A stretch of 8,626 nucleotides of DNA from Candidatus Falkowbacteria bacterium CG1_02_41_21 (GTDB taxonomy: Bacteria > Patescibacteriota > Patescibacteriia > Patescibacteriales > UBA12465), in assembly GCA_001871235.1 (NCBI GenBank), contig MNUV01000019.1, positions 1 to 8,626 of the forward strand, in the 5' to 3' direction. A program made the position numbers and the translations under genes. Below the pieces are notes generated by a model. It was not told where the DNA came from, did no database searches, and saw only the letters and a list, made by a program, of their open reading frames with translations. This document shows positions 1 to 5,572 of the stretch, piece after piece. Each line of letters starts with the position of its first letter. Position 1 is the first letter of the stretch.

Positions 1-177
1 TGGACAAACATAGGTATTATATCCTAAAATGTTCTTATCCCCGCAAGACATTACCTTCTGAACGTTTTCCAGAACAACCGGCCTGATTAATCCTTTATGT
101 TTAGCGCCAAAGGAAGCCCAGTTTTCTTCGAAGATTTGTTTGATTGTATATTTGGATGTTTGTATGGTCTCAATCAT
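1..177 (-). CDS. IS91-family transposase, N-terminal fragment (cut by window edge)
   Basis: This is a reading frame of 59 codons starting at ATG (177-175) on the minus strand and running off the left edge without a stop. The translation begins MIETIQTSKYTIKQIFEENW, continues through an IRPVVLENVQKVMSCGD stretch (about residues 31-47), and ends in YVCP, where the first CxxC of a zinc finger would follow. This order (KQIFE-W, RPVV-ENV-K-M-CGD, then Y-CP) is the N-terminal zinc-binding domain (Zn_Tnp_IS91) that precedes the Y2/HUH rolling-circle nuclease in IS91-type transposases. The catalytic tyrosines lie outside the window, so activity cannot be judged. A GGAG sits 5 nt before the ATG, a better ribosome binding site than most neighbours have, which suits an incoming element. 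The family call is from memory of conserved residues, without a search. It is likely an intact start, but the gene could be truncated further left. Confidence 0.82.
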   Translation of the reverse strand, partial: MIETIQTSKYTIKQIFEENWASFGAKHKGLIRPVVLENVQKVMSCGDKNILGYNTYVCP

Positions 178-204
178 AACAACTCCAATTATACAATCAA
201 ACAA
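136..204. repeat. Imperfect inverted repeat spanning the transposase start codon
   Basis: The left arm at 136-156 is the reverse complement of the right arm at 184-204 in 20 of 21 positions; the outer 15 (136-150 / 190-204) are perfect. The single mismatch is 151/189. The 27-nt spacer holds the transposase ATG (175-177). The right arm includes part of the GGAG motif and a TATAAT on the minus strand. Possible roles are a transposase or repressor binding site, an element end, or an mRNA hairpin hiding the ribosome binding site. The last requires transcription to start upstream of 204 (minus-strand sense). Confidence 0.85.
188..193 (-). promoter_or_regulatory. Candidate -10 box of the transposase
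   Basis: A perfect TATAAT on the minus strand lies within the right arm of the inverted repeat. No convincing -35 box is seen at 16-18 bp (the 17-bp position reads TTCCTT). Transcription from it would start at about 181, only a few bases before the ATG, giving a nearly leaderless message without the GGAG. In AT-rich DNA this match may be chance. Confidence 0.25.
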
Positions 205-228
205 GGTTTTAAGGAACGATACAGGGTT

Positions 229-256
229 AAAAAAGCCAGCACTTGTTAGTGCTGGC
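229..256 (-). terminator. Intrinsic terminator after the thioredoxin-fold lipoprotein gene
   Basis: A perfect 9-bp GC-rich stem (GCCAGCACT, 235-243, with AGTGCTGGC, 248-256) closes a 4-nt loop. On the minus strand it is followed directly by six Ts (234-229). It lies 27 bp beyond the stop codon of the lipoprotein gene and before the transposase gene, so it should keep the two transcripts apart. On the plus strand the stem is followed only by CTATTTT, so the main direction is minus. Confidence 0.9.
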
Positions 257-283
257 CTATTTTATATCTGATTCGATTGAAAA

Positions 284-1270
284 TTAAGTGGTGGCGCAAT
301 CAGCGGCGGCTGCTCCGGAGGCAGCTTCGGTTCCTGTCCCAAATCCGGCTGCCGGAGAGGCAGTGTCCATAGCTTTGGCACATTCCTCTGGGGCAGTGGC
401 AAAACCGGCGCAGATGGAGTTCATCAAGCTTTGAGGGTCGCGGGCGCTAGAAGATTCGGTACCGTTGATAATCAAAGTTGGAGATCCGCCGACATTGTAT
501 TTAGCGTTATCATCTTTGAAGACATCAAAGGCCGGGTAGCTGCCTTTAAAGCCGACGTTGTTGGCAAAGTTTTCGGTTACTTTAAATTGTTTGTCAGTTT
601 TATCAACGCAAGTATTTAACTTAGCGGTATCAATTTTAGTTTGAGTCAAACAAGCGGCACCGTCGCCGGCACCTAAGAAACATTTCAAGTAAGTTAAATA
701 TTTAGCGCTTTGTTCTTTGTTGATGCAATATTGATTTAATTCTTCTTTCAATTCTTTTTCGCCATGCATGGCATAGTCACAGAATTTAATGGCAAAATTA
801 ATCTTGTCGCCTAAAGCTTCTATGACCGGTAGAATACCTTTTTCAATCTGAGTGCCGTAAGGGCAATGGCTCATCACAAAAAGCTCAACAGTCGGTTTGG
901 CAGTTTTTGGCACTTCAGTCGGGGCGGCAGTCTTGACTCCGGCAGTATCGGTGGAAGCAGTCTCGGCTGTTTTCATTTCTAAAGCCTGGGGAAATAATTT
1001 TGAGCCGTCTTTGGTCATGTAAGAATCAATAATTTGGCCGCTGCCAACATTAACTGACATTTTATAAAGTCCATTTTCTTCCACTACTTTATCAATAGTA
1101 GCTTTACTGCCATTAGCCATTAAATTGGCGTTAATATAGGTTTCAGCTTTGAGCTTAGCTTCATCCGGGCTAAGTTTTTTTTGAAAAACGGCGTTAAGGT
1201 TGGTACTGCAACCTGACAAGGTGAAGGCAATAGTCAGAACTAATGCCAAAAAGAAAGCATTTTTTCTCAT
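284..1270 (-). CDS. Lipid-anchored thioredoxin-fold (DsbA/GILT-like) protein
   Basis: This is probably an envelope thiol-disulfide protein of 328 aa. I chose the ATG at 1270 because it places a classic lipoprotein signal at the N-terminus: a basic MRKN, a hydrophobic stretch, then lipobox LSGC with the lipidated Cys at residue 21. A TTG at 1294 would add 8 residues in front. Residues of about 25-97 form a small alpha/beta domain, and about 98-126 a Thr/Ala/Pro-rich linker. The thioredoxin-fold domain follows from about 127: strand VELFVMSHC, active-site CPYG at 136-139, and SPTLIING with the presumed cis-proline at 264. The usual second active-site Cys is Gly. Eight further Cys lie downstream (about 164, 182, 197, 207, 221, 287, 297, 325), spaced as in GILT reductases. 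The C-terminal tail is Ala/Gly-rich. The gene has its own promoter and a terminator. Redox fold is well supported; substrate and direction (oxidase, reductase, isomerase) are unknown. Confidence 0.85.
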   Translation of the reverse strand: MRKNAFFLALVLTIAFTLSGCSTNLNAVFQKKLSPDEAKLKAETYINANLMANGSKATIDKVVEENGLYKMSVNVGSGQIIDSYMTKDGSKLFPQALEMKTAETASTDTAGVKTAAPTEVPKTAKPTVELFVMSHCPYGTQIEKGILPVIEALGDKINFAIKFCDYAMHGEKELKEELNQYCINKEQSAKYLTYLKCFLGAGDGAACLTQTKIDTAKLNTCVDKTDKQFKVTENFANNVGFKGSYPAFDVFKDDNAKYNVGGSPTLIINGTESSSARDPQSLMNSICAGFATAPEECAKAMDTASPAAGFGTGTEAASGAAAADCATT

Positions 1271-1345
1271 AGTTTTTAGGATTACCACCGCCAAATAATA
1301 TTGGCCAAGGCAGTAATTATTTTATTATTTTTATAATGTTATTAG

Positions 1346-1374
1346 ATTATAGCAAAGATTAAAATATGATTCAA
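1346..1374 (-). promoter_or_regulatory. Promoter of the thioredoxin-fold lipoprotein gene
   Basis: On the minus strand a TTGAAT (1374-1369) and a perfect TATAAT (1351-1346) are separated by exactly 17 bp. The predicted start is near 1339, leaving a 5' leader of about 70 nt to the ATG at 1270. The -35 box lies just after the stop codon of the pseudouridine synthase gene (1376-1378). The lipoprotein gene can therefore be transcribed independently, although no terminator separates it from the upstream genes. Confidence 0.65.
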
Positions 1375-1375
1375 C

Positions 1376-2095
1376 TTATTTAATTTGAGCTAAAAATTGA
1401 ATTAAATCTTCCGGCAAACCGACGGAAAAGCTTTGTTTCTTCCCGTTTAGATCTTTAAATTCCAAATGGGTGGAAGCTAAAAAGACTCGGCCTAAATTAT
1501 ATTTTTTATTTTTTATTTTGGATCGTTTATTGTTATAAAGGCTGTCGCCGACCAGCGGATAACCGTAGGCATGAAGATGAACTCGGATTTGGTGCGTCCG
1601 ACCGGTTTTGATGATTACTTTTAGCAAAGTGAAGTTAATGAATCTTTTAATCACTGAAAAAGTGGTGGCGGCTTGGCGCACTTTAGCCTCGTCGTTTTCT
1701 TCGTCGAAGTTTTGCGGGACGGCCGCCATTTTGAAGCCCTTAGTTGATCGTTTGATTGGGAAATCAATTTCATCCTCATCTTTTAATACCTGGCCGTAAA
1801 CCAGGGCCGTATATTCTTTGGTAATGGTCCGGTTTTTGAATTGGTCTTTAAGACTCTCATAACTGGCATGATTTTTAGCAATAACCATCAGCCCACTCAC
1901 GTCTTTATCCAGGCGGTGCATGATACCGGGCCGATCTAAATCTTCTCCGACTTGTCCGATTTCCGGATATTTTTCCAGCAACCAATCAACCAAAGTGGTT
2001 TCTTTAATGTGAGGGGCGCCGTGCACCAAAAGCCCGGCCGGCTTATTAATTACCAGATAATCTTTAGTGTCGGCTATGATTTCAATGTCGTTCAT
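1376..2095 (-). CDS. RluA-family RNA pseudouridine synthase
   Basis: This 239-aa enzyme should isomerise specific uridines to pseudouridine in 23S rRNA or tRNA in the cytoplasm. The N-terminal VINKPAGLLVHG (15-26) is the family's motif I. HRLDKDVSG (60-68) holds the catalytic Asp63 and is followed by LMVIAKN. GRTHQIRVHL (165-174) and the LVGDSLY segment (181-187) complete the core. No S4 RNA-binding domain precedes the catalytic domain, and the length is close to short members such as E. coli RluA (about 220 aa) rather than RluC/RluD (about 320 aa). The target site cannot be read from the sequence. The ATG lies 3 bp beyond the flippase stop codon, so the two genes are surely co-transcribed. 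No Shine-Dalgarno motif precedes it, and translational coupling is likely. Confidence 0.93.
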   Translation of the reverse strand: MNDIEIIADTKDYLVINKPAGLLVHGAPHIKETTLVDWLLEKYPEIGQVGEDLDRPGIMHRLDKDVSGLMVIAKNHASYESLKDQFKNRTITKEYTALVYGQVLKDEDEIDFPIKRSTKGFKMAAVPQNFDEENDEAKVRQAATTFSVIKRFINFTLLKVIIKTGRTHQIRVHLHAYGYPLVGDSLYNNKRSKIKNKKYNLGRVFLASTHLEFKDLNGKKQSFSVGLPEDLIQFLAQIK

Positions 2096-2098
2096 ATT

Positions 2099-3568
2099 TT
2101 ATTTATCATTTATTTCTAAAACTGTCGAGCTGGGTTTATTCGGTAAGAATAATTTTAAATCGGCTCGGTTAATGGCCTTAAGAACCAACAGAGCCAGAGT
2201 ATAGGTTGCGATGGCGATGATGATGGTGATAAAAAGACCCAATTTAGTAGCCGAGAAATTATCCGGCAGAAGGCATAAGACTCCGCCCATAATAATTGCG
2301 GCCAAGAGCGCTTTCCCAGTGATTTTTAGATTAAGGGAAACATTGGTATATCTCTTAGCGTAATACGCCGCAAAAAGCAATATTGCTAATTCGCTATAAA
2401 TAGTGGTCCAAGCCGCCCCCAGATAGGAATATTTGGGGATGAAGATTAAATAACCGGCTAAGGCCGTGATACTAGTAAAAATATAAGCTCCGATGATTTT
2501 CTTTTGTTTATTGATGGCAATAATAATGTGAGAGAAAATACAACTGATAAAAATAATAGCGGCGGCTAAAATTAATATTTGTAAGATTGGTCCGGCGGCG
2601 ATAAATTCTGGGCCGGCAATCAAAACCATAACATCTTTAGCTACAAATTGTGTCCCGACAATCAGCGGGAGAGCCAAAATAATCATAAAGTCCAGAGATC
2701 TCTGCCAAACATTTTGAAAACGGACAGTATTTTTTTTAAGCCAATCGGCCGTTAGAATTGGCAAGACTACGCCGGCAAACATAAAAGGAACAGTTACCAA
2801 AACATCAATTATTTTATAAACCGAGCCATAAATGCCGACTTCGGTGGGGCTTTTAATTAACGACAAAATTAGAGTATCGGCTTTCAGATAAATTAAATTG
2901 AAAGCGATAGTGATGGCCAGAGGCCACGATCGGTGGATAATATCGGACCAAATTTTTCGGTTAAATTCTAATTTTAGAGAAATAAACTGGCGAGAAAAAT
3001 AAAATTGAATGCCAAAACTGATGGCTGACGATAAGGTGCTCACCCAGAGAATAGCCATTAGGCCGCTTTTAAAGTAGGCGATTAACACAATTCCGATCAG
3101 AAGTACTACTCTACTAATGATGTCCGCCCAAACCGATTTATTCATGGTTAATCTTTTCTGGAATATTCCAGTCATGATTTGGTTGAGGGCGACAAAGAGA
3201 AAAGAGAGGGCGGTAATTAAAACTCCGATTTTGATGCTGGCGCCATAAGGAAAAAAGAGCACTATGACCGGCCCCAACCCCAGAAAGATTAACGCCGAAA
3301 GAAGCCTTAGGGCCAGTAGATTATTTAATATTTTGCCTTCATTGGCGCTCGGGTCGCTAATCATTTGAACGGTAACCAGGGTTAGTCCGAGGTCGGCAAT
3401 AATGGCAAAAAAGGAAATAAAGGTTACGATGATAGTATATTCACCGAATCCGGCCGCGCCTAAATAGCGGGTTATTATAGCCAAAGATAAAAGCCCTAAA
3501 ATAGTGGAGATTATTTTTCCGAAGATTTGAATGGAGGTATTTTGGGCGACTTTTTGGGATAAACTCAT
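2099..3568 (-). CDS. Polysaccharide/lipid-linked sugar flippase (Wzx/RfbX-like, MOP superfamily)
   Basis: This is an integral membrane protein of 489 aa that probably flips lipid-linked sugar units across the cytoplasmic membrane for surface polysaccharide or glycan assembly. It is hydrophobic throughout, with about 12-14 predicted helices. It carries family landmarks: the N-terminal RYLGAAGFGEY (34-44) after the first helix, and YLKADTLILSL followed by GIYGSVYKI (227-253) at the start of the second half. The length fits the Polysacc_synt/Wzx family. MurJ (lipid II flippase) is a related alternative, but the RYLG-GFGEY and KAD-GIY motifs point to the Wzx branch. The gene leads the minus-strand operon and is followed after 3 bp by the pseudouridine synthase gene. 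No glycosyltransferase lies next to it in the window. The start ATG at 3568 lacks an obvious ribosome binding site. Confidence 0.9.
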   Translation of the reverse strand: MSLSQKVAQNTSIQIFGKIISTILGLLSLAIITRYLGAAGFGEYTIIVTFISFFAIIADLGLTLVTVQMISDPSANEGKILNNLLALRLLSALIFLGLGPVIVLFFPYGASIKIGVLITALSFLFVALNQIMTGIFQKRLTMNKSVWADIISRVVLLIGIVLIAYFKSGLMAILWVSTLSSAISFGIQFYFSRQFISLKLEFNRKIWSDIIHRSWPLAITIAFNLIYLKADTLILSLIKSPTEVGIYGSVYKIIDVLVTVPFMFAGVVLPILTADWLKKNTVRFQNVWQRSLDFMIILALPLIVGTQFVAKDVMVLIAGPEFIAAGPILQILILAAAIIFISCIFSHIIIAINKQKKIIGAYIFTSITALAGYLIFIPKYSYLGAAWTTIYSELAILLFAAYYAKRYTNVSLNLKITGKALLAAIIMGGVLCLLPDNFSATKLGLFITIIIAIATYTLALLVLKAINRADLKLFLPNKPSSTVLEINDK

Positions 3569-3576
3569 GTTATTGG

Positions 3577-3605
3577 TTGTTTTTCCATTTATTATCGTGT
3601 ATAAT
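3577..3605 (+). promoter_or_regulatory. Candidate promoter for the pilin-like gene
   Basis: A perfect TATAAT at 3600-3605 is preceded at 17 bp by TTGTTT (3577-3582), which matches only three bases of TTGACA. The predicted start is about 3612, at the edge of a palindrome, giving a leader of about 34 nt to the ATG at 3646. Confidence 0.45.
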
Positions 3606-3610
3606 AGAAG

Positions 3611-3625
3611 TAATCAATTTGATTA
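3611..3625. promoter_or_regulatory. 15-bp palindrome between divergent promoters, candidate operator
   Basis: TAATCAA (3611-3617), a central T, and TTGATTA (3619-3625) form a perfect odd-length palindrome. It covers the predicted start sites of both the plus-strand (about 3612) and minus-strand (about 3615) promoters and overlaps the minus -10 box. A dimeric helix-turn-helix repressor bound here would block both directions. The bound protein is unknown. Confidence 0.45.
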
Positions 3626-3650
3626 TAACATAATATAACGAGGATATGAA
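3622..3650 (-). promoter_or_regulatory. Extended -10 promoter of the flippase operon
   Basis: On the minus strand TGT precedes a perfect TATAAT (TATAAT at 3627-3622, TGT at 3630-3628), which is an extended -10 element. At 17 bp upstream lies TTCATA (3650-3645), matching four bases of the -35 consensus and overlapping the first bases of the pilin-like gene. The predicted start is near 3615, about 47 nt before the flippase ATG. Confidence 0.55.
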
Positions 3651-4110
3651 AATTAACAAAAAACAAATATTGGCCATCTTGGTTTTGAGCTTTATGTTCT
3701 TGGCTATTTTAGCCCTGACTAAGGTTCAGGCTCAAACACCGCCATCCGCTGGCGGTGCCTGGAATAATCAAGTCGGCATGAATGAAATTGGGGTTGAATA
3801 CGGTCAAGATGCTCAAGCTCCCACCAATCTGATTACTATCATCGTGCGGATTATTAATTTTTCTTTAGGGATATTGGGAGTTCTTTTTTTAGGACTTTTG
3901 ATAATGAGCGGTTATCAATGGATGACGGCTGGTGGCAATGAAGAACAGGTAACTAAGGCTCAGTCTCGGATGAAAAATGCGATTATCGGATTAGTTATAG
4001 TTTTAATATCTTGGGCCATAACTTACTTTGTGATTTATAAGATGGTTTTGCCGGCGACTAATCCGGATGAGCATTTTGATGTTCAATATGATGTGGATCC
4101 CATTACTTGA
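3646..4110 (+). CDS. Pilin-like (VirB2/TrbC-type) two-helix membrane protein
   Basis: This 154-aa protein begins with a clear signal peptide: a KINKK basic start, a long hydrophobic core, then VQA before Gln30. A short Pro/Gly/Asn-rich exported segment (30-60) follows. Two membrane helices lie at about 61-89 and 110-134. They are joined by a loop, GYQWMTAGGNEEQVTKAQ, and the tail is acidic. This size and two-helix hairpin match VirB2/TrbC pilin subunits, and proteins of this look are widespread in Patescibacteria, where they are often annotated simply as 'pilin'. No VirB4, VirB6 or other type IV secretion gene is visible here, so a role in a pilus or conjugation machine is unproven. GAGG at 3640-3643 lies only 2 nt before the ATG. 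The gene ends in tandem stops (TGA TAA) and is followed by a terminator-like hairpin, so it may be a single-gene unit. Confidence 0.75.
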   Translation: MKINKKQILAILVLSFMFLAILALTKVQAQTPPSAGGAWNNQVGMNEIGVEYGQDAQAPTNLITIIVRIINFSLGILGVLFLGLLIMSGYQWMTAGGNEEQVTKAQSRMKNAIIGLVIVLISWAITYFVIYKMVLPATNPDEHFDVQYDVDPIT

Positions 4111-4122
4111 TAATTAATTTTC

Positions 4123-4131
4123 TGTTTTAAT
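4123..4131 (+). promoter_or_regulatory. Candidate extended -10 element for glgA
   Basis: TGT followed by TTTAAT (4126-4131) resembles an extended -10 box. TTGATA at 4107-4112 is a good -35 match, but the spacing to this box is only 13 bp. A start near 4138 would fall inside the following hairpin. This is weak evidence, offered because glgA otherwise lacks a visible promoter downstream of the terminator. Confidence 0.22.
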
Positions 4132-4132
4132 G

Positions 4133-4170
4133 AAATGCCACAATTATTTTAGGTTGTGGCATTTAATTTT
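4133..4170 (+). terminator. Terminator-like hairpin between the pilin-like gene and glgA
   Basis: A perfect 11-bp stem (4133-4143 with 4154-4164; core ATGCCACAA / TTGTGGCAT) closes a 10-nt loop and runs into TTTAATTTT. The T tract is interrupted and the loop is large, so termination may be partial. The glgA start codon lies only 13 bp after the stem, so the hairpin could also act as an attenuator or 5' stabiliser of the glgA message. Confidence 0.6.
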
Positions 4171-4177
4171 GAAATGA

Positions 4178-5542
4178 ATGTTGAATAAACCACTGAAAGT
4201 TTTTTGGTTGAGTGCTGAAGCGGCTCCTTTGGCTAAGGTCGGCGGTTTGGGCGACGTGGCCGGATCTCTGCCTAAAGCGCTTCACAAAGCCGGCATAGAT
4301 ATTCGTCTGGCCTTGCCTTATTACGGCTCCATCAAAACTCCAGCTAAATTATTACTCAAAGGTTTAAGGATGTCCATAGCCAAGAAATCTATAGTTTTTG
4401 ATGTTTATTTGACGACTCTCCCCGGTACCAAGATTCCGGTTTATTTGATTAAACATCCTTTATTTAGAGACTTGGAAGTTTATGCCAAAATTGACGCTTT
4501 AAAGCATTTTTCCTTGTGGGCCAAGGCTTCTTTGACCTTAATCACGGCCCTAGATTTTATTCCCGACATTCTTCATTTGCACGATTGGCCTGCGGCTTTG
4601 GCAACCTGTTTTTTGCCGGAATTTAAAGAAGACTATCCGGCCGTTTTTGCCGGGACTAAAGTTCTCTATACCATTCACAATCTGGCCAATCAGGGCTATG
4701 ACAAAAAAAATAATTTAAACCCCATGATTGAGGGTATTCGCCGGGCCGATTATATCAACACGGTTAGCCCGACTTATGCCCGAGAAATTTTGACTAAAAA
4801 GTATGGAGTTCGACTGGAAAAAATTTTATTAAAGCGTCGTCAGAATTTAGTTGGAATTTTAAATGGGATTGACACGGATCTTTTTAATCCCAAAAATGAT
4901 TCTAATATTAAATATAATTATTCGGTTAAAAATTTGGTCGGCAAGACTAAAAATAAATTAGCTTTACAGGCTGAATTGGGTTTAGCGGTTGATAAGCAAA
5001 AACCTCTCTTAGCTTTTGTTGCTCGTTTGAGTTGGCAAAAAGGAATTGAATTATTCTCTGACAGTTTATTTGACAACCTGATAATCAAATATGATGCTCA
5101 ATTTATATTTTTAGGAGATGGAGATAGTAAATATAAAAAATATCTAAGTAAGTTCGTCCGGAAATATCCGCGGAACATCAAAGTTTTTTTTAAGTTAGAT
5201 TTGTCTTTGGCGCAAAAATTGTATGCGGCTTCGGATTTTTTTCTAATGCCTTCCCAATTTGAGCCTTGCGGCTTGACTCAAATGATGGCGATGCGTTATG
5301 GGTCGCTGCCGATTGTCCATTCGGTCGGCGGGCTGAAAGATACGGTTAATAGTTCAGTCGGTTATAGCTTTAAAAACTATACGGCGGTTGATTTGAGCAA
5401 AACCATCGGTAAAGCTTTAAAAGATTTTTCTTCCAACCCAGTTGTTATTCAAAAAAAACGCCAAAATGCGATGAAAAAGAACTTTTCTTGGCAATCGGCG
5501 GCTAGACAATATTTTAAATTGTATCAAAAGATGGTAAAATAG
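4178..5542 (+). CDS. glgA: Glycogen (starch) synthase, GT5 family
   Basis: This 454-aa enzyme transfers glucose from a nucleotide sugar (ADP-glucose in most bacteria) to the non-reducing end of an alpha-1,4-glucan in the cytoplasm. The N-terminal KVGGLGDV (20-27) is the sugar-nucleotide-binding loop diagnostic of GlgA. HLHDWPAA (133-140), TIHNLANQG (165-173) and NGIDTDLFNP (229-238) follow. The C-terminal Rossmann half has FVARLSWQKG (280-289) and FEPCGLTQMMAMRYG (361-375), which holds the conserved glutamate, then VGGLKDTV (383-390). All expected catalytic motifs are present, at slightly under the usual 470-490 aa. No Shine-Dalgarno motif is visible. The ATG at 4178 overlaps an out-of-frame ATG at 4174 (a 4-codon ORF), and the next codon, TTG, is another possible start. 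No glgB, glgC or glgP lies in the window. ftsK begins 30 bp downstream. Confidence 0.95.
   Translation: MLNKPLKVFWLSAEAAPLAKVGGLGDVAGSLPKALHKAGIDIRLALPYYGSIKTPAKLLLKGLRMSIAKKSIVFDVYLTTLPGTKIPVYLIKHPLFRDLEVYAKIDALKHFSLWAKASLTLITALDFIPDILHLHDWPAALATCFLPEFKEDYPAVFAGTKVLYTIHNLANQGYDKKNNLNPMIEGIRRADYINTVSPTYAREILTKKYGVRLEKILLKRRQNLVGILNGIDTDLFNPKNDSNIKYNYSVKNLVGKTKNKLALQAELGLAVDKQKPLLAFVARLSWQKGIELFSDSLFDNLIIKYDAQFIFLGDGDSKYKKYLSKFVRKYPRNIKVFFKLDLSLAQKLYAASDFFLMPSQFEPCGLTQMMAMRYGSLPIVHSVGGLKDTVNSSVGYSFKNYTAVDLSKTIGKALKDFSSNPVVIQKKRQNAMKKNFSWQSAARQYFKLYQKMVK
5532..5540 (+). promoter_or_regulatory. Candidate extended -10 element for ftsK
   Basis: TGG followed by TAAAAT (5535-5540) resembles an extended -10 box and overlaps the end of glgA. 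No recognisable -35 box precedes it at 17 bp. A start near 5547 would leave about 26 nt before the ftsK ATG. The alternative is simple co-transcription with glgA. Confidence 0.28.
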
Positions 5543-5572
5543 AAGCAGTGAGTTTAAAAAGTTCAATTTTTT

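Noticed and set aside
431..619. Plus-strand open frame of 62 codons within the lipoprotein gene
   Set aside because: A shadow of the minus-strand gene, without promoter, ribosome binding site or domain features.
1271..1294. Upstream TTG start adding MAVVILKT to the thioredoxin-fold lipoprotein
   Set aside because: The ATG at 1270 gives a standard lipoprotein signal peptide; the extension would only lengthen the n-region with hydrophobic residues and uses a rare start codon.
1294..1324. AT-rich dyad around 1294-1323 (AAATAAT / ATTATTT) as a terminator after the pseudouridine synthase gene
   Set aside because: The stem is only weak A-T pairs, and on the minus strand no T tract follows; it lies downstream of the lipoprotein promoter.
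3565..3588. A 7-codon minus-strand ORF (MEKQPIT) whose TGA overlaps the flippase ATG, possible leader peptide
   Set aside because: Too short to support, no ribosome binding site, and such ORFs are frequent by chance in AT-rich leaders.
4102..4113. TGA followed by TAA at the end of the pilin-like gene as a sign of UGA recoding to glycine (as in Gracilibacteria)
   Set aside because: Read-through would add a single residue, and the other long genes contain no in-frame TGA, so the standard code fits.
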